Source: Vibrio sp. RE88
GTDB lineage: Bacteria > Pseudomonadota > Gammaproteobacteria > Enterobacterales > Vibrionaceae
Direction of reading: 5' to 3'
Assembly (NCBI RefSeq): GCF_013113835.1
Contig: NZ_VTYQ01000003.1
Coordinates: 682,001-746,000 of the forward strand
DNA length: 64,000 nucleotides
Shown here: in pieces, positions 8,850 through 25,260 of the stretch
How the letters are laid out: each line of letters starts with the position of its first letter
Numbering within the stretch: position 1 is the stretch's first letter
The notes under the pieces: generated by a model
Database searches by the model: none
What the model was told of the DNA's origin: nothing
The model's input: only the letters and a program-made list of their open reading frames with translations
Translations under genes and position numbers: made by a program

Positions 8850-9341
8850 CTATAACGCGCCAGATAAGAAACTCGATGTTGCTTGTAAGTGCTCGAAGAA
8901 AGGGGCAATGATACGGCTAAACTCCGGTACCAGTTGCGAACTTCTCCACCACTCTGAGTCTGGAAACGATGTAAACGCATCCATAAAAAATAGTGCAGCT
9001 GAAACAATCAGAACACCTCGTAAGCCACCAAAGACGACTCCTAGTACTCTGTCTGTTCCCGACAAGCCTGTTTTCTGTACTAATTGGGCGATAACGTAAT
9101 TCACGATCGCACCCACAATCAGTGTCGAAACAAACAGGGCTGCTATCGCTGCTCCGTTTCGAAACATGTCGTCCTGAATATTGGAAAAGTATACCGCCAA
9201 TTTTGCGTAATACTGGCTGGCGATAAAAAACGCCCCAAACCAAATAACCAGAGACAACGCTTCTTTTGCGAAGCCGCGAATTAAACTGATCACTGCCGAC
9301 AGGCCGATCACACTTAAAATGACAATATCTAACGAATTCAT
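8850..9341 (-). CDS. cvpA: CvpA family inner-membrane protein
   Basis: This 163-residue protein has about four hydrophobic segments beginning MNSLDIVILSVIGLSAVISL, the CvpA/colicin V production family. In E. coli the homologue is co-transcribed with purF and contributes to envelope homeostasis. It is the first gene of cvpA-purF here, with a PurR operator 49-64 bp upstream. Its biochemical role is not settled. Confidence 0.95.
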   Translation of the reverse strand: MNSLDIVILSVIGLSAVISLIRGFAKEALSLVIWFGAFFIASQYYAKLAVYFSNIQDDMFRNGAAIAALFVSTLIVGAIVNYVIAQLVQKTGLSGTDRVLGVVFGGLRGVLIVSAALFFMDAFTSFPDSEWWRSSQLVPEFSRIIAPFFEHLQATSSFLSGAL

Positions 9342-9389
9342 CTGTTCTTACATCTTAAGTTGGCGCGCATTTTAACAGAAAAAACGCTG

Positions 9390-9405
9390 ACGCAAACGTT
9401 TTCTT
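9390..9405. promoter_or_regulatory. PurR operator upstream of cvpA-purF
   Basis: ACGCAAACGTTTTCTT is a near-perfect match to the PurR box ACGCAAACGTTTTCnT and resembles the site upstream of E. coli cvpA-purF. It just overlaps the last bases of dedD and lies 49-64 bp before the cvpA start. Purine-dependent repression of the operon follows from the family knowledge. Confidence 0.88.
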
Positions 9406-9958
9406 ATGGATTTAGTGGCTTAAATTTGAGCAATCGACCTTTTGAGCCAGTAATTTTTTCCAACTCAGTCACTTGCCGCTCTAGCTTACTCTTGGACACA
9501 TCTGGGCCAATGATTACACGAGTAAAACCATTTTCGAGTTTTGTGTGGGCTTGATAACCGCGTTTTTGTAGGTCTTTAACAACGTTTTTCGCGTTCTCTG
9601 CATTCTTCAACGCCATCAACTGAATAATCCAAGCACTGTCCTGATATTCATTGCGCTCAGGAACCTCTTTAACCGCGACAGGCAAAGGTTCATCATTCAC
9701 CTTTTCAGCGGAAGCGGGAGCCTCAGGTTCTTGCACAACAACTTCAACTGGTGTTTCAGGGAGGCTTGCAGAATCATCAATGGGCTCCAAAACTTCGAAG
9801 CTTTCTACATCGCTATCAAGCTCCGGCTTAATTGGAATGCTGGCGATGTCTTCCTTGTAGTGCGTTTTTTTACCATCAAGGACATCAGGTAATACGATGA
9901 CGCCGATCGCCACCAAAATGATGGTGCCGACCAGACGATTTTGAAACTTACTTGCCAT
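9404..9958 (-). CDS. dedD: Cell division-associated SPOR-domain protein DedD
   Basis: This 184-residue inner-membrane protein has a short cytoplasmic N-terminus, one helix (VGTIILVAIGVIVLPDVL, about 8-26) and an acidic Pro/Glu-rich linker. The C-terminal SPOR domain (about 107-182, WIIQLMALKNAENAKNVVK) binds denuded septal peptidoglycan. It follows folC directly (stop and start abut) in the conserved folC-dedD-cvpA-purF order of gammaproteobacteria. Confidence 0.93.
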   Translation of the reverse strand: MASKFQNRLVGTIILVAIGVIVLPDVLDGKKTHYKEDIASIPIKPELDSDVESFEVLEPIDDSASLPETPVEVVVQEPEAPASAEKVNDEPLPVAVKEVPERNEYQDSAWIIQLMALKNAENAKNVVKDLQKRGYQAHTKLENGFTRVIIGPDVSKSKLERQVTELEKITGSKGRLLKFKPLNP

Positions 9959-11224
9959 TTACTCTCCTTGACTCTGCCAGTGTTCGAGCACTTCGCCAAC
10001 CGTATGGAAAGAACCCACAACCAGAATGACATCTTCCTCTTCAGCCTTTGTCAACGCGGCTTTAAATGCGTCGACAGGGGCTTCGAAGCGATCATTACCA
10101 TCAGGAAGATACTCACAAAGTTCCGCAGCACTTGCAGCTCTTGGCCCTTGTAATGACGCTGGGTACCAATGACTGGCAACCGGAGCCAATACCTCAAGCG
10201 TGGCCTTAATATCTTTGTCGTGTAGCATCGCGACCACAGCGTGGATTTTTTTACCCGAGTACTTCTGTTGAATGCGTTGTACCAAGTATTCAGCAGAATG
10301 CGGGTTGTGCGCCACGTCGAGGATGATTGTCGGCTCTGTATTCACCACCTGCATTCTGCCAGGTAGCTTCGCGCTATTGAGGCCTTTAACGATATTGATG
10401 TCTGACAAATCGAGATTTGCTGTCGCGAGCGCCATTAAAGCGGTCGCCGCATTTTGTAACGGTAAGCCAGGAATAGGAAGTGCTTCTAACTCGTACGGGC
10501 CATGCGTCCAACGCCAAGTATGTTCATCGACGACTTGATAGTCATACTGAATTTCCACTTGATACAATTCTGCACCAATATCATCAGCATGCGCCGCCAC
10601 AGTAGCAGGCGCTTTGGGCTGACCACAGATTGCAGGCCTGCCACTTCGGTAGATGCCCGCTTTCTCATAGCCGATCACATTAATGTCATCACCGAGCCAG
10701 TCAACATGGTCGATAGCGAGGCTAGTAATCACTGAAACATCATGGTCTACAACATTAGTGGCATCCAATCGTCCCCCAAGCCCGACTTCTAGCAATACGA
10801 CATCCACTTTTTCAGTTTGGAAAAGGCGTAGCGCTGCTAAAGTCCCATATTCAAAAAAGCTTAAGCTAATATCACCACGCTGCTTTTCAATAAAGTCAAA
10901 CGCTTCGGTGTGCTTCTCATCAGTCAGATCTTGTCCATTAATACGGACACGTTCGTTATAGCGAATTAGGTGGGGGGAACTGTAAACACCAACGGAGTAG
11001 CCTGCATCAAGCAATATGGCTTCCATAAGTGCACAAGTAGAACCTTTACCATTGGTCCCCGCGACAGTAATTACGGTAGGAGCAGGTTTAACTAGGTTGG
11101 TTTTCTCGGCGACAGCCTGAACACGATCTAGACCGAGATCGATAGCAGAGGTATGTATGTTTGTTAAATAATCAAGCCACATCGTAAGAGGGGATGTGGC
11201 TTGAGGAATTTGGGTTTGACTCAT
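9959..11224 (-). CDS. folC: Folylpolyglutamate synthase / dihydrofolate synthase FolC
   Basis: This 421-residue bifunctional ATP ligase adds glutamate to dihydropteroate and then polyglutamylates folates. The Mur-ligase-type P-loop is TVAGTNGKGST (about 53-63), and the family motifs LLEVGLGGRLDATN and DVAHNPHS are clear. It lies 44 bp after accD and abuts dedD. Confidence 0.97.
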   Translation of the reverse strand: MSQTQIPQATSPLTMWLDYLTNIHTSAIDLGLDRVQAVAEKTNLVKPAPTVITVAGTNGKGSTCALMEAILLDAGYSVGVYSSPHLIRYNERVRINGQDLTDEKHTEAFDFIEKQRGDISLSFFEYGTLAALRLFQTEKVDVVLLEVGLGGRLDATNVVDHDVSVITSLAIDHVDWLGDDINVIGYEKAGIYRSGRPAICGQPKAPATVAAHADDIGAELYQVEIQYDYQVVDEHTWRWTHGPYELEALPIPGLPLQNAATALMALATANLDLSDINIVKGLNSAKLPGRMQVVNTEPTIILDVAHNPHSAEYLVQRIQQKYSGKKIHAVVAMLHDKDIKATLEVLAPVASHWYPASLQGPRAASAAELCEYLPDGNDRFEAPVDAFKAALTKAEEEDVILVVGSFHTVGEVLEHWQSQGE

Positions 11225-11268
11225 CTAACTCTAACCAAGTAATTGTGGTTGTTTGTTAGTGTGTTACT

Positions 11269-12195
11269 TTACCCTTTTTCGTCCGCTTCTGGTACAGAAT
11301 AAGCAGCTTCATTTTGTGAATCGTTCACAGAAACCACTAGAGGCGAAGGTTGGTTAGTCATTTTCGCAATCAGACTACCGACACGCTGACGCATTTCGCG
11401 GCGGTCAACGATCATATCGATAGCACCATGCTCAAGCAGGAACTCGCTGCGCTGGAAACCTTCTGGAAGATCTTCACGTACCGTCTGTTCGATAACACGG
11501 CGGCCAGCGAAACCGATCAATGCTTTAGGCTCACCAATATTGACATCACCTAACATTGCCAAACTTGCAGAAACACCACCCATCGTCGGATCGGTCATTA
11601 CTGAAATAAACGGCAGACCTTTCTGAGACAAGCGCTCAAGTGCAGCACTGGTTTTCGCCATTTGCATCAGAGACATTAAAGCCTCTTGCATACGTGCACC
11701 ACCACTTGCAGAGAAACAAACAAGGCCTGTGTTGTTCTCGATAGCCGCTTCTACAGCACGGACAAAACGAGCGCCAACTACAGAGCCCATTGAACCGCCC
11801 ATGAAAGAGAATTCAAATGCACACGCAACGATAGGAAGGCCCAATAGCTCACCTTTCATCACAATAAGGGCATCTTTCTCTCCGCTGCTCTTTTGTGCAG
11901 CTGAGATACGGTCTTTGTATTTCTTTGAATCTTTAAACTTAAGCTTGTCTTGTGGCTCAAGCTCGTCCGCAAGTTCTACGCGGTTATTTTCATCCAAAAA
12001 TGTTTCCAGACGACGACGCGCCTTCATACGCATGTGATGATCACATTTTGGACATACTTCTAGGTTACGCTCTAGTTCAGCGTGATAAAGCACCTGTTCA
12101 CAAGATGTACACTTGGTCCATACACCTTCAGGGATGGACGCTTTACGTGAACTAACAATGTTGCTTTTTTCTAAAATCTTTTCAAGCCAACTCAT
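11269..12195 (-). CDS. accD: Acetyl-CoA carboxylase carboxyltransferase beta subunit AccD
   Basis: This 308-residue protein, with AccA, transfers the carboxyl group from biotin to acetyl-CoA to form malonyl-CoA. It has a four-Cys zinc ribbon (CTSC ... CPKC) near the N-terminus and the carboxyltransferase core ([30 protein letters not shown]). I use the start at 12195 ([13 protein letters not shown]), the standard AccD N-terminus. The frame is open for 15 more codons but these do not look like AccD. The last ~20 residues are a variable tail. Confidence 0.97.
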   Translation of the reverse strand: MSWLEKILEKSNIVSSRKASIPEGVWTKCTSCEQVLYHAELERNLEVCPKCDHHMRMKARRRLETFLDENNRVELADELEPQDKLKFKDSKKYKDRISAAQKSSGEKDALIVMKGELLGLPIVACAFEFSFMGGSMGSVVGARFVRAVEAAIENNTGLVCFSASGGARMQEALMSLMQMAKTSAALERLSQKGLPFISVMTDPTMGGVSASLAMLGDVNIGEPKALIGFAGRRVIEQTVREDLPEGFQRSEFLLEHGAIDMIVDRREMRQRVGSLIAKMTNQPSPLVVSVNDSQNEAAYSVPEADEKG

Positions 12196-12371
12196 GGAAG
12201 ACCTTTTTCTCTCATCGCCTCCGCACTTTGCGAAGGACAAAAATTCTGAATTTACGCGAGAGGATTAAAGCATATAAAATGCCAAGTGTAGACAAAAAAC
12301 TGGTTGTACCTATTTCTTACACTAATGTCTCACGCCCTAAAGAACTGATTAGTTGGACAATTTATCACGAA

Positions 12372-13166
12372 TTAGTTCAAATTGTCTGGCAAAAATAGTG
12401 GCCCAATTGGCACTCTTGGCAATTCAAATTCTGCTGGATAATCAACATCAACCAGATAGAGGCCTGCTGCCTTCGCCGTTGCACCCGCAAGCTTGCGATC
12501 TTTCACTTCGAGCAACCACTTTATCCATTCAGGTTTCTGCTCCCCACGGCCTACACAGATAAGGCTTCCGGTAATATTACGCACCATATGATGAACAAAG
12601 GCATTCGCCTTGATATCAATCACTACGTATTGTCCGTGACGAGTCACATCCAAATGCATAATGTTACGCCAAGGGCTACGGGACTGGCAGTGTACCGCTC
12701 TGAACGACGTGAAGTCGTTCTCACCTAACAAATATTGACCAGCTTGGTGCATCTTCTCTGCATCTAACTCACCGTGATAGTGGCTAACGCCGGAGGACAT
12801 AATACCTGGTCGTAACGCGCTATTGAAAATGATGTATCGATAGCGACGTGCTGTAGCGGAAAAACGAGCGTGAAACTCTTCAGGTACCTCTTTTGCCCAA
12901 CGAACCGCAATATCACTCGGAAGATTGGCATTGACACCCATTGTCCACGCAACCATTTTTCGGCTGGCGGTGGTGTCAAAATGGACCACTTGACCCGTTC
13001 CATGAACGCCCGCATCAGTGCGCCCTGCACACTGTACTTCTACAGGATGGTTTGCAACGATACTTAACGCACGCTCAAGTTTCTCTTGCACGCTTTTCAC
13101 TTCTTTTTGTCGCTGCCAACCAAAGTAATGAGTACCGTTATACTCAATACCTAACGCAATTCTCAT
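12372..13166 (-). CDS. truA: tRNA pseudouridine(38-40) synthase TruA
   Basis: This 264-residue enzyme converts U38-U40 of many tRNA anticodon arms to pseudouridine. The catalytic Asp is in [14 protein letters not shown] (about residue 60), and the RNA-binding motif [14 protein letters not shown] is present. The start at 13166 gives the canonical [12 protein letters not shown]; a longer frame adds 23 non-conserved residues. It lies 92 bp downstream of hubP in the same direction. Confidence 0.96.
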   Translation of the reverse strand: MRIALGIEYNGTHYFGWQRQKEVKSVQEKLERALSIVANHPVEVQCAGRTDAGVHGTGQVVHFDTTASRKMVAWTMGVNANLPSDIAVRWAKEVPEEFHARFSATARRYRYIIFNSALRPGIMSSGVSHYHGELDAEKMHQAGQYLLGENDFTSFRAVHCQSRSPWRNIMHLDVTRHGQYVVIDIKANAFVHHMVRNITGSLICVGRGEQKPEWIKWLLEVKDRKLAGATAKAAGLYLVDVDYPAEFELPRVPIGPLFLPDNLN

Positions 13167-13258
13167 CAGGGTGTTCTCATCGAAAATGGGGCGGGAAGTA
13201 TAAACATTTTTGTCCAAAAAGATAAGGGGGCTCAACGCCCCCTATATGGATTACTCAT

Positions 13259-18649
<5,391 letters not shown>

Positions 18650-18799
18650 AGAAGGCTCAGCTATGTGCTCAATAAATTTTAATGTAATGATCTGTTAAAT
18701 ATATCGGATAAACACGCTAAAACTATAGGTGCATAGCTAAAAAATGTGTGGCTGCCGCCATATTCGCACTAATCTCACACTAAATTTAGGAATCTGATT

Positions 18800-18828
18800 A
18801 AAAAAGCCTCACACGATGGTGAGGCTTT
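18800..18828 (-). terminator. Terminator downstream of asd
   Basis: The stem AAAGCCTCAC / GTGAGGCTTT with a 6-base loop is followed on the minus strand by six T. It starts 23 bp after the asd stop and separates pdxB-asd from hubP. Confidence 0.85.
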
Positions 18829-18850
18829 GCTATAAGTGTTAATAATACGC

Positions 18851-19864
18851 TCAGTAGTAATCGCGAATCAGAACTTCTGCAATCTGAACCGCATTGGTTG
18901 CTGCGCCTTTGCGAACGTTATCTGCTACAACCCACAAGTTGATACCACTATGGTGGCTGATATCGTTGCGAATACGACCAACCATCACGTGATCTTTACC
19001 ACCCGCATCACGAACCTGTGTCGGGAAATCTTCACCATGGAACACTTCAACACCCTCGGTCTGCTCTAATAAATTAGCCACTTCATGAGCATCAATAGGT
19101 GCACGAGTTTCGATATGAAGTGCTTCCGCATGACCATAGAAAACAGGCACTCTCACACAAGTCGGGTTAACCGTGATTGACGAGTCATTAAAGATTTTCT
19201 GCGTTTCCCACACCATTTTCATCTCTTCTTTGGTGTAGCCATTTTCCATAAACTGGTCAATTTGCGGCAGACAGTTAAAAGCAATTTGCTGTGAGAATTG
19301 CTCATTTTCAGCCGGCATGCCATTAAGCAGCTTAGCAGTTTGGCCTGCCAACTCATCAATACCGGATTTACCAGCGCCAGAAACGGATTGGTAAGTCGAG
19401 ACATTAATACGATCAATACCCACGGCATCATGAATCGGCTTAAGTGCTACCAACATTTGAATCGTCGAGCAGTTCGGGTTAGCAATGATGTTGCGGTTAC
19501 GGAACTCGGCAATCGCTTCAGGGTTAACCTCAGGCACAACCAAAGGAATGTCATACTCATAACGGAAGTTAGAGGTATTATCGATGACAATCACCCCTTC
19601 ATCGGCGGCGATTGGCGCCCACTTAGCCGATAGTTCTCCTCCAGCGGAAAACAGGCCGATGTGTACCTGAGACCAATCAAAGTTCTCTACGTTTTCGACT
19701 TTGATGGTTTTGCCGTTAAAACGGTAAGTCTTGCCTTCACTGCGTTCACTGGCTAGCAGAAAAAGGTCACCAACAGGAAACTTACGTTCCTGAAGTACTT
19801 CGAGAATTGTTTCACCGACTGCGCCGGTCGCACCTAAAATGGCAACGTTATATTGCTGGCTCAT
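18851..19864 (-). CDS. asd: Aspartate-semialdehyde dehydrogenase (337-aa, second-type isoform)
   Basis: This NADPH-dependent enzyme reduces beta-aspartyl phosphate to aspartate semialdehyde for lysine, methionine, threonine and diaminopimelate synthesis. It has the nucleotide loop [10 protein letters not shown], catalytic Cys in NPNCSTIQM and the substrate-loop motif [13 protein letters not shown]. The 337-residue length corresponds to the shorter, Gram-positive-like isoform that V. cholerae carries besides an E. coli-type 370-residue enzyme. It occupies the position of E. coli usg (between pdxB and truA) but retains the catalytic residues. It overlaps pdxB by 4 bp. Confidence 0.93.
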   Translation of the reverse strand: MSQQYNVAILGATGAVGETILEVLQERKFPVGDLFLLASERSEGKTYRFNGKTIKVENVENFDWSQVHIGLFSAGGELSAKWAPIAADEGVIVIDNTSNFRYEYDIPLVVPEVNPEAIAEFRNRNIIANPNCSTIQMLVALKPIHDAVGIDRINVSTYQSVSGAGKSGIDELAGQTAKLLNGMPAENEQFSQQIAFNCLPQIDQFMENGYTKEEMKMVWETQKIFNDSSITVNPTCVRVPVFYGHAEALHIETRAPIDAHEVANLLEQTEGVEVFHGEDFPTQVRDAGGKDHVMVGRIRNDISHHSGINLWVVADNVRKGAATNAVQIAEVLIRDYY

Positions 19865-20994
19865 TGACTTACCTCAATTTGAAAACCTAATTTCGCTAGT
19901 GGTTGCAGGTTAGCCTCTGCATTTCCTCTTAGCGTGACTGCACTATATTCACGGCGATCCCAGTAATTCTTACGCATCAAGTCAAACGCACCAGGCTGAC
20001 TGATTTCACGACGGAACAATGCATCGTCTTTACGCACATCATAGACAAGTTGCGTCAGATTGTGCAGCGTAGCTTCTTCCCAAGCTCTGTCCAATACTAA
20101 CTCAGGCACCGGTGCTGTTGGCAGAAGTTCACTGGCATGTGCGCGTAAATCGTTATTCAGAAACTCGCAGAAACTATTAAAAATCATCGTTGTCCCGCGT
20201 GCTTTCCCCTCTAAACCATAACCGGCGACGTGAGGGGTTGCGAATGCTAGCAGAGGCAGAAGCTCCATATCAACCTCTGGCTCGAATTCGAACACATCCA
20301 ATGCAGCAATAAAACCATCTTGTTTTCTCAAACGAGCTTTCAAAGCGGCGTTGTCAACGACTGGCCCGCGCGCCGCATTGATTAAAATTTGATCACCACG
20401 TAACTTATTCAACACAGCTTCATTGATTAGATGATGGGTCGGAAAGTCACCATCACGGGTGATTGGAGTGTGAGTAGTAATGATATCCGCTTGCTTAAGC
20501 AATACATCTAACGGGGTGAAATGACGTTCATCTCCCGCCGCTTGCTTCGGTGGATCGTTGATAAGCACCTTAATACCAATGCCTTCCAAACATTGCTGCA
20601 GGTAACTACCCACCTGACCTGCGCCAATGATTCCAACGGTTTTATCAAATACTGAAAAGCCTTGTTGCTGCGCAAGTACCATCATGACACTGAACGCGTA
20701 CTCTGCTACACCGACTTTGTTGCATCCAGGTGCCGCCGTGAAAAAGATGCCTTTCTCTTTGAGTAACGCCTGATCAACATGATCCATACCAGCGGTTGCT
20801 GTTCCAACAAACTTAAGCCGATTTGCTTTAGAAATCAGCTCGGCATTTACTTTGGTAACAGAGCGAATCATCAACGCATCTACATCGACTAAGTCATCGG
20901 CGTTCAGAGTACGTCCGGATTTTAAAACAACCTCGCCCAGCTGGCTAAAAAGCTGCTCAGCATAAGGCATATTTTCATCAATTAGGATTTTCAT
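19861..20994 (-). CDS. pdxB: 4-phosphoerythronate dehydrogenase PdxB
   Basis: This 377-residue D-2-hydroxyacid dehydrogenase oxidises 4-phospho-D-erythronate in the DXP-dependent pyridoxal phosphate pathway. The NAD-binding motif is [12 protein letters not shown], with family motifs [20 protein letters not shown] and [16 protein letters not shown]-terminal dimerisation domain typical of PdxB is present. It overlaps asd by 4 bp, so the two are co-translated. Confidence 0.96.
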   Translation of the reverse strand: MKILIDENMPYAEQLFSQLGEVVLKSGRTLNADDLVDVDALMIRSVTKVNAELISKANRLKFVGTATAGMDHVDQALLKEKGIFFTAAPGCNKVGVAEYAFSVMMVLAQQQGFSVFDKTVGIIGAGQVGSYLQQCLEGIGIKVLINDPPKQAAGDERHFTPLDVLLKQADIITTHTPITRDGDFPTHHLINEAVLNKLRGDQILINAARGPVVDNAALKARLRKQDGFIAALDVFEFEPEVDMELLPLLAFATPHVAGYGLEGKARGTTMIFNSFCEFLNNDLRAHASELLPTAPVPELVLDRAWEEATLHNLTQLVYDVRKDDALFRREISQPGAFDLMRKNYWDRREYSAVTLRGNAEANLQPLAKLGFQIEVSQ

Positions 20995-21070
20995 GGCTTA
21001 AGAGATTTGATTTGGGAATTGCAGTGATTGTGCAGAAAAGCGCTGTCTCTGTCGAGCACTAGCGGCAGAA

Positions 21071-21096
21071 AGAAAAATGCCCGGCATAAGCCGGGC
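21071..21096 (-). terminator. Terminator at the end of the fabB 3' UTR
   Basis: The stem GCCCGGC / GCCGGGC with loop TTAT (minus strand) is followed by ATTTTTC. It ends the transcript about 150 nt after the fabB stop, an unusually long 3' UTR that holds the FarS candidate. Confidence 0.88.
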
Positions 21097-21145
21097 AAAG
21101 TTCCAGAACAAAAGGATCCCGACCCGCTCTCCATGGGTCAGAGTC
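21073..21145 (-). ncRNA. farS: Candidate FarS-type sRNA from the fabB 3' UTR
   Basis: In V. cholerae the fabB 3' UTR is cut by RNase E to release FarS, an Hfq-binding RNA that represses fadE. Here the fabB stop is followed by a 3' UTR of about 150 nt with a GACCC...GGGTC hairpin, a single-stranded stretch (GATCCTTTTGTTCTGGAAC) and a strong terminator. Position, architecture and size fit FarS. I could not align it to the published sequence. The 5' end is a guess based on the hairpin. Confidence 0.6.
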
Positions 21146-21225
21146 TGCGTCTGTTCAACTACGTTTTGTATCAAAGCGTAGTCAAGCTCTGGAAACCTGT
21201 GCACTGGGAAACCCCAGCCGTTCAG

Positions 21226-22437
21226 TTAGCCTTGGTATTTTTTGATAACCAATGTTGCGTTTGTACCACCAAAACCAAAGCTGTTTGACATTACTGTCGT
21301 TAATTCTGCATCACGTGTTTCTGTCACGATGTCTAGGCCTTGAGCCGCTTCATCCAGATTCTCAACGTTCACGCTTGGGGCGATGAAGTTGTTGTCTAAC
21401 ATCAGCGTCGAGTAAATCGCTTCATGTACGCCAGCCGCACCAAGAGCGTGACCTGTCATCGCTTTTGTCGCAGAAATTGCTGGGCTGTTGTCACCAAACA
21501 GTTCTTGAATAGCGCCTAGCTCTTTTACGTCACCAACTGGTGTTGATGTACCGTGCGTGTTCACATAGTCAATTGCGTCTACGTCTTGCATCGCCATCTT
21601 CATACAACGCACTGCGCCTTCACCTGATGGAGCAACCATGTCGTAGCCATCAGACGTCGCGCCGTAGCCGACGATCTCACCGTAGATTTTCGCGCCACGA
21701 GCCAGAGCGTGTTCTAGCTCTTCGATAACCAGCATGCCGCCGCCACCAGAGATAACGAAACCATCACGATCTGCATCGTAAGTACGAGAAGCTTTATCTG
21801 GCGTTTCGTTGTACTTAGTAGATAGTGCGCCCATAGCGTCAAACATCATAGTTTGAGACCAATCTAGCTCTTCACCACCACCAGCGAATACGATGTCTTG
21901 TTTACCAAGCTGGATAAGCTCCATTGCATGGCCAACACAGTGTGCAGAAGTAGCACACGCTGAACTCATTGAGTAGTTTACGCCACGGATTTTAAATGGC
22001 GTTGCAAGACACGCAGAAACCGTAGAAGACATAGTACGAGGAACCATGTAAGGACCCACTCGCTTCACGCCTTTCGCACGCATCGTATCTACCGCCAACG
22101 CTTGGTTTAGTGCAGAAGCACCACCAGAACCTGCTACGATACCGGTACGGTCATTAGAAACCTGTTCTTCAGTCAGGCCAGCATCTTCGATTGCCTGCTG
22201 CATTGATAGGTATGCATACGCAGCCGCATCACCCATAAAGCGCATCTGTTTACGGTCAATATGCTCTGATGGGTTGATTTTCAGATCACCCCAAACCTGT
22301 GAACGTAGACCTTGTTCTTTAAACTGCTCAGAGGCAGTAATGCCAGATTTACCTGCTTTTAGAGACGCTAAAACTTCTTCGACGTTGTTACCGATACTTG
22401 AAACAATACCCATACCGGTGATTACGACTCGTTTCAT
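21226..22437 (-). CDS. fabB: Beta-ketoacyl-ACP synthase I FabB
   Basis: This 403-residue condensing enzyme elongates acyl-ACP and is required for unsaturated fatty acids. The Cys-His-His triad is visible in [21 protein letters not shown] and [12 protein letters not shown]. The start at 22437 ([10 protein letters not shown]) has a good ribosome site (AGGA, 8 bases upstream); an upstream in-frame start would add 7 residues. It is divergent from mnmC. A weak FadR-like half-site lies near 22495-22505 but is not convincing. Confidence 0.97.
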   Translation of the reverse strand: MKRVVITGMGIVSSIGNNVEEVLASLKAGKSGITASEQFKEQGLRSQVWGDLKINPSEHIDRKQMRFMGDAAAYAYLSMQQAIEDAGLTEEQVSNDRTGIVAGSGGASALNQALAVDTMRAKGVKRVGPYMVPRTMSSTVSACLATPFKIRGVNYSMSSACATSAHCVGHAMELIQLGKQDIVFAGGGEELDWSQTMMFDAMGALSTKYNETPDKASRTYDADRDGFVISGGGGMLVIEELEHALARGAKIYGEIVGYGATSDGYDMVAPSGEGAVRCMKMAMQDVDAIDYVNTHGTSTPVGDVKELGAIQELFGDNSPAISATKAMTGHALGAAGVHEAIYSTLMLDNNFIAPSVNVENLDEAAQGLDIVTETRDAELTTVMSNSFGFGGTNATLVIKKYQG

Positions 22438-22565
22438 TATGACATTCCTATAATTCAAAAATCTGCTAGATGATAACTAAGTTACCTGTGAAAAGTGGTC
22501 AGCTTTCCCAGAAAACCGTACAATCGCCACAACTTTATCGTCTTCATCACAAAAATTCAGACATT

Positions 22566-24584
22566 ATGACCTCAATTACCAATGCTCAGCTGGGCTGGAA
22601 CGATGCCGGAACCCCAGTATCAGATCAGTTTGATGACGTTTATTTTTCCAACGTAAACGGCCTTGAAGAGACCCGCTACGTCTTTCTTCATCAAAATCAT
22701 CTGCCACAAAGATGGCAAGATTATGACCAGCGTCGTTTTGTCATCGGAGAAACAGGCTTTGGTACTGGTCTGAATTTCCTCGCAGTTTGGCAATGGTTTG
22801 AAGAATTTAGGCGTCAAAACCCGGATGCGCCACTAAAAGAACTGCATTTTGTGAGTTTCGAAAAGTACCCTTTGAGTAAAGATGACCTGATTAAAGCTCA
22901 CCAAGCTTGGCCGGAACTGGCTGAATACGCAAGAAAATTACAGCAATATTATCCAATTGCCGTTCCAGAGTGCCACCGAATTGTCCTTGAAGACGGCGCG
23001 ATAACCCTAGACCTATGGTTTGGTGATATAAAAGATTGCATGCCAAAAGTCCCTGTTGGTGAACAAGGGTTGATTGATGCATGGTTTCTTGATGGTTTTG
23101 CTCCGAGCAAGAATCCTGAAATGTGGAATCAAGAACTGTTCGATGGCATGGCCAAACTCGCTAAGCAAGATTGTACCTGTGCCACTTTCACTGCGGCGGG
23201 CTTCGTGCGACGTGGGTTGATTGAAGCCGGTTTCGAAATGAAGAAAGTCAAAGGCTTTGGCACCAAACGAGACATGATTGCTGGACACTTAGCCCAACGA
23301 AAGCCTCACACTAACCACAAGCCTTGGTTCCATCGCGATCGTAGTGGTTCGATTCAGTCCGTAGCGATTATTGGCGGCGGCATTGCCAGTGCCACTTTAG
23401 CAAAAACACTCATTCGCCGAGGGGTAAAAGTAACCCTATATTGCCAGGATTCAGAAGCTGCACAAGGGGCGTCGGGCAATCGTCAGGGTGCAGTCTACCC
23501 ATTACTGAATGGTTTGCACACAGGTGTCTCTCGCGTGTTTGCTCCGGCCTTTTTGTTTGCTCGACAGTTTATTGAACAAGCGGCTCAATCGATTAAATTT
23601 GACCATGACTGGTGTGGCGTGACTCAACTAATGTGGGATGAAAAGTCACAAGCCAAGCTGGAACGCATGTTGAGTGGCAATTTTGATAGTGGCCTTATCC
23701 GCCAACTGAGTGGTGAGCAAACCAACCAGATGCTTGGCTTGCCGGTTGATATGAGCAGCGTGCATTACCCACTAGGCGGATGGCTGTGCCCGGCTCAGCT
23801 CACTCAAGGGTTGATTGAACATGTAGCCCAAAGCCCATTATTTGAAGTGCATTATCAAACTAAGATAGACGATATGCGTTGGGATGAAGCACACGCTAGC
23901 TGGACATTAAGCAGCGGTGACAAAACCTTCACTCACGATACTGTTGTGGTCGCCAATGGTCATCAGTTCAGTGAATTACCTCAGACGAAAGACGTCCCTC
24001 TTGGTCAGGTTAAAGGTCAGGTGAGCCATATTCCGACCAACAGTGAGCTCAGCAAACTCAAAACGGTGCTTTGCTACGACGGCTATATGACGCCAGTAAA
24101 CCCGAATAACGGATTTCATTGCATTGGTGCGAGCTACGACAGAGAGAATCTGAATCGTGAGTTTGACCCCGTCGCCCAACAAGGTAACGGAGACAAGCTA
24201 CGTAAATGTGTCCCAGAACAAAGCTGGCCCCACCAAGTCGATACCTCAGATAACCAATCGCGTCAGGGTATTCGTTGTGTGAGCCGAGACCACTTGCCAT
24301 TTATTGGCAGTGTCGGAGATTTAGACAAAACCAAGCAGGTTTATCACAATCTGCAAACCACCAAACTGGCAGACGCAGAAAAAGCACCATCCTACCCTAA
24401 CCTGTTTTGTATGCTTGGTCTGGGATCGCGCGGTTTAAGCTCGGCGCCTCTTTTAGCGGAAACCTTAGCTTCACAGATATGTGGTGACCCTTTGCCGCTG
24501 CCAGTGGACGTATTGGAAGAGCTTCATCCAAGCCGTATGTGGGTGAGAAAATTGCGAAAGGGCAAAGCCATTACTGAACAGTAA
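22566..24584 (+). CDS. mnmC: Bifunctional tRNA 5-methylaminomethyl-2-thiouridine enzyme MnmC
   Basis: This 672-residue fusion protein completes the mnm5(s2)U34 modification. An N-terminal SAM-dependent methyltransferase ([15 protein letters not shown]) is joined to a C-terminal FAD oxidoreductase (from about residue 262, [17 protein letters not shown]) that demodifies cmnm5U to nm5U. The start at 22566 ([20 protein letters not shown]) matches the family N-terminus. The frame is open 32 codons further upstream but without homology or a clear ribosome site. The fabB-mnmC-yfcL order is conserved with E. coli. Confidence 0.95.
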   Translation: MTSITNAQLGWNDAGTPVSDQFDDVYFSNVNGLEETRYVFLHQNHLPQRWQDYDQRRFVIGETGFGTGLNFLAVWQWFEEFRRQNPDAPLKELHFVSFEKYPLSKDDLIKAHQAWPELAEYARKLQQYYPIAVPECHRIVLEDGAITLDLWFGDIKDCMPKVPVGEQGLIDAWFLDGFAPSKNPEMWNQELFDGMAKLAKQDCTCATFTAAGFVRRGLIEAGFEMKKVKGFGTKRDMIAGHLAQRKPHTNHKPWFHRDRSGSIQSVAIIGGGIASATLAKTLIRRGVKVTLYCQDSEAAQGASGNRQGAVYPLLNGLHTGVSRVFAPAFLFARQFIEQAAQSIKFDHDWCGVTQLMWDEKSQAKLERMLSGNFDSGLIRQLSGEQTNQMLGLPVDMSSVHYPLGGWLCPAQLTQGLIEHVAQSPLFEVHYQTKIDDMRWDEAHASWTLSSGDKTFTHDTVVVANGHQFSELPQTKDVPLGQVKGQVSHIPTNSELSKLKTVLCYDGYMTPVNPNNGFHCIGASYDRENLNREFDPVAQQGNGDKLRKCVPEQSWPHQVDTSDNQSRQGIRCVSRDHLPFIGSVGDLDKTKQVYHNLQTTKLADAEKAPSYPNLFCMLGLGSRGLSSAPLLAETLASQICGDPLPLPVDVLEELHPSRMWVRKLRKGKAITEQ

Positions 24585-24655
24585 CGTTTGGTTGCAGGGC
24601 TTCTATCATGCTCACGCTCCTTCACCACAATCTCTCTTGGGAAGGAGCGTCTTGT

Positions 24656-25180
24656 CTAACTCAGCGCTAAGACCGCAGCATTGACTCGCTCAGCCACTTC
24701 CTGACTTTTAAACGAGCCGGACTCCAAATCAAAATTGTCGTAAAAGCTTGGGATAGACACAGAAGCTTTCACTTCAGCGCCAAAGTATGGTGCTGAGCCT
24801 GTTGCAGCAGCTAAAACATTAGATGCACCACCGGGACCAGGTGATGTTGAAAGGTAAACAGCGGGTTTATTGGCAAATACGTTACGCTCAATGCGTGTCG
24901 CCCAATCAAACAGGTTTTTATACGCAGCGGGGTAAGAGCCATTGTGCTCGGCGAAAGAAATAATCAACGCATCGGCCTGAGCAAGGTCCGCCAAAAACGC
25001 TTTCGCTCCCTCAGCCTGACCAATTTCCTTTTCTTTATCTTCACTAAACAGCGGAACATCGTAGCTGTTGAGATCCAAAATAGTCACATCTGCTCCTTCA
25101 ACTAGATGAGCAGCATAAGTTACTAACGTTTTGTTGATAGACGTTGAGCTGGTTGAAGCTCCAAAAGCGACGATTTTCAT
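24656..25180 (-). CDS. NADPH-dependent FMN reductase family protein
   Basis: This 174-residue flavodoxin-fold protein has the FMN phosphate loop GASTSSTSINKTL near the N-terminus, the flavin contact region EHNGSYPAAYKN and the loop SPGPGGASN. The family reduces FMN, quinones, chromate or azo compounds with NAD(P)H; the physiological substrate is not predictable. It is convergent with mnmC and separated from yfcL by a perfect inverted repeat, so it is probably monocistronic. Confidence 0.88.
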   Translation of the reverse strand: MKIVAFGASTSSTSINKTLVTYAAHLVEGADVTILDLNSYDVPLFSEDKEKEIGQAEGAKAFLADLAQADALIISFAEHNGSYPAAYKNLFDWATRIERNVFANKPAVYLSTSPGPGGASNVLAAATGSAPYFGAEVKASVSIPSFYDNFDLESGSFKSQEVAERVNAAVLALS

Positions 25181-25260
25181 AATTCTGTCTCCTTGACTCT
25201 CTCCTTACTATGTAAAGAAGAGCATATCCAGCGAACAGAAAACCAACAACCATAAAATAG

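Noticed and set aside
12355..12390. GACAATTT...AAATTGTC inverted repeat at the truA stop
   Set aside because: The loop is 15 bases and no T-run follows; too weak for a terminator call.
20998..21204. 68-codon minus-strand frame after fabB
   Set aside because: It spans the fabB terminator hairpin and lies in the 3' UTR; no ribosome site. The FarS-type RNA explains the region.
22490..22510. FadR-like site between fabB and mnmC
   Set aside because: Only one half resembles the FadR consensus, too weak to annotate even though FadR control of fabB is known in vibrios.
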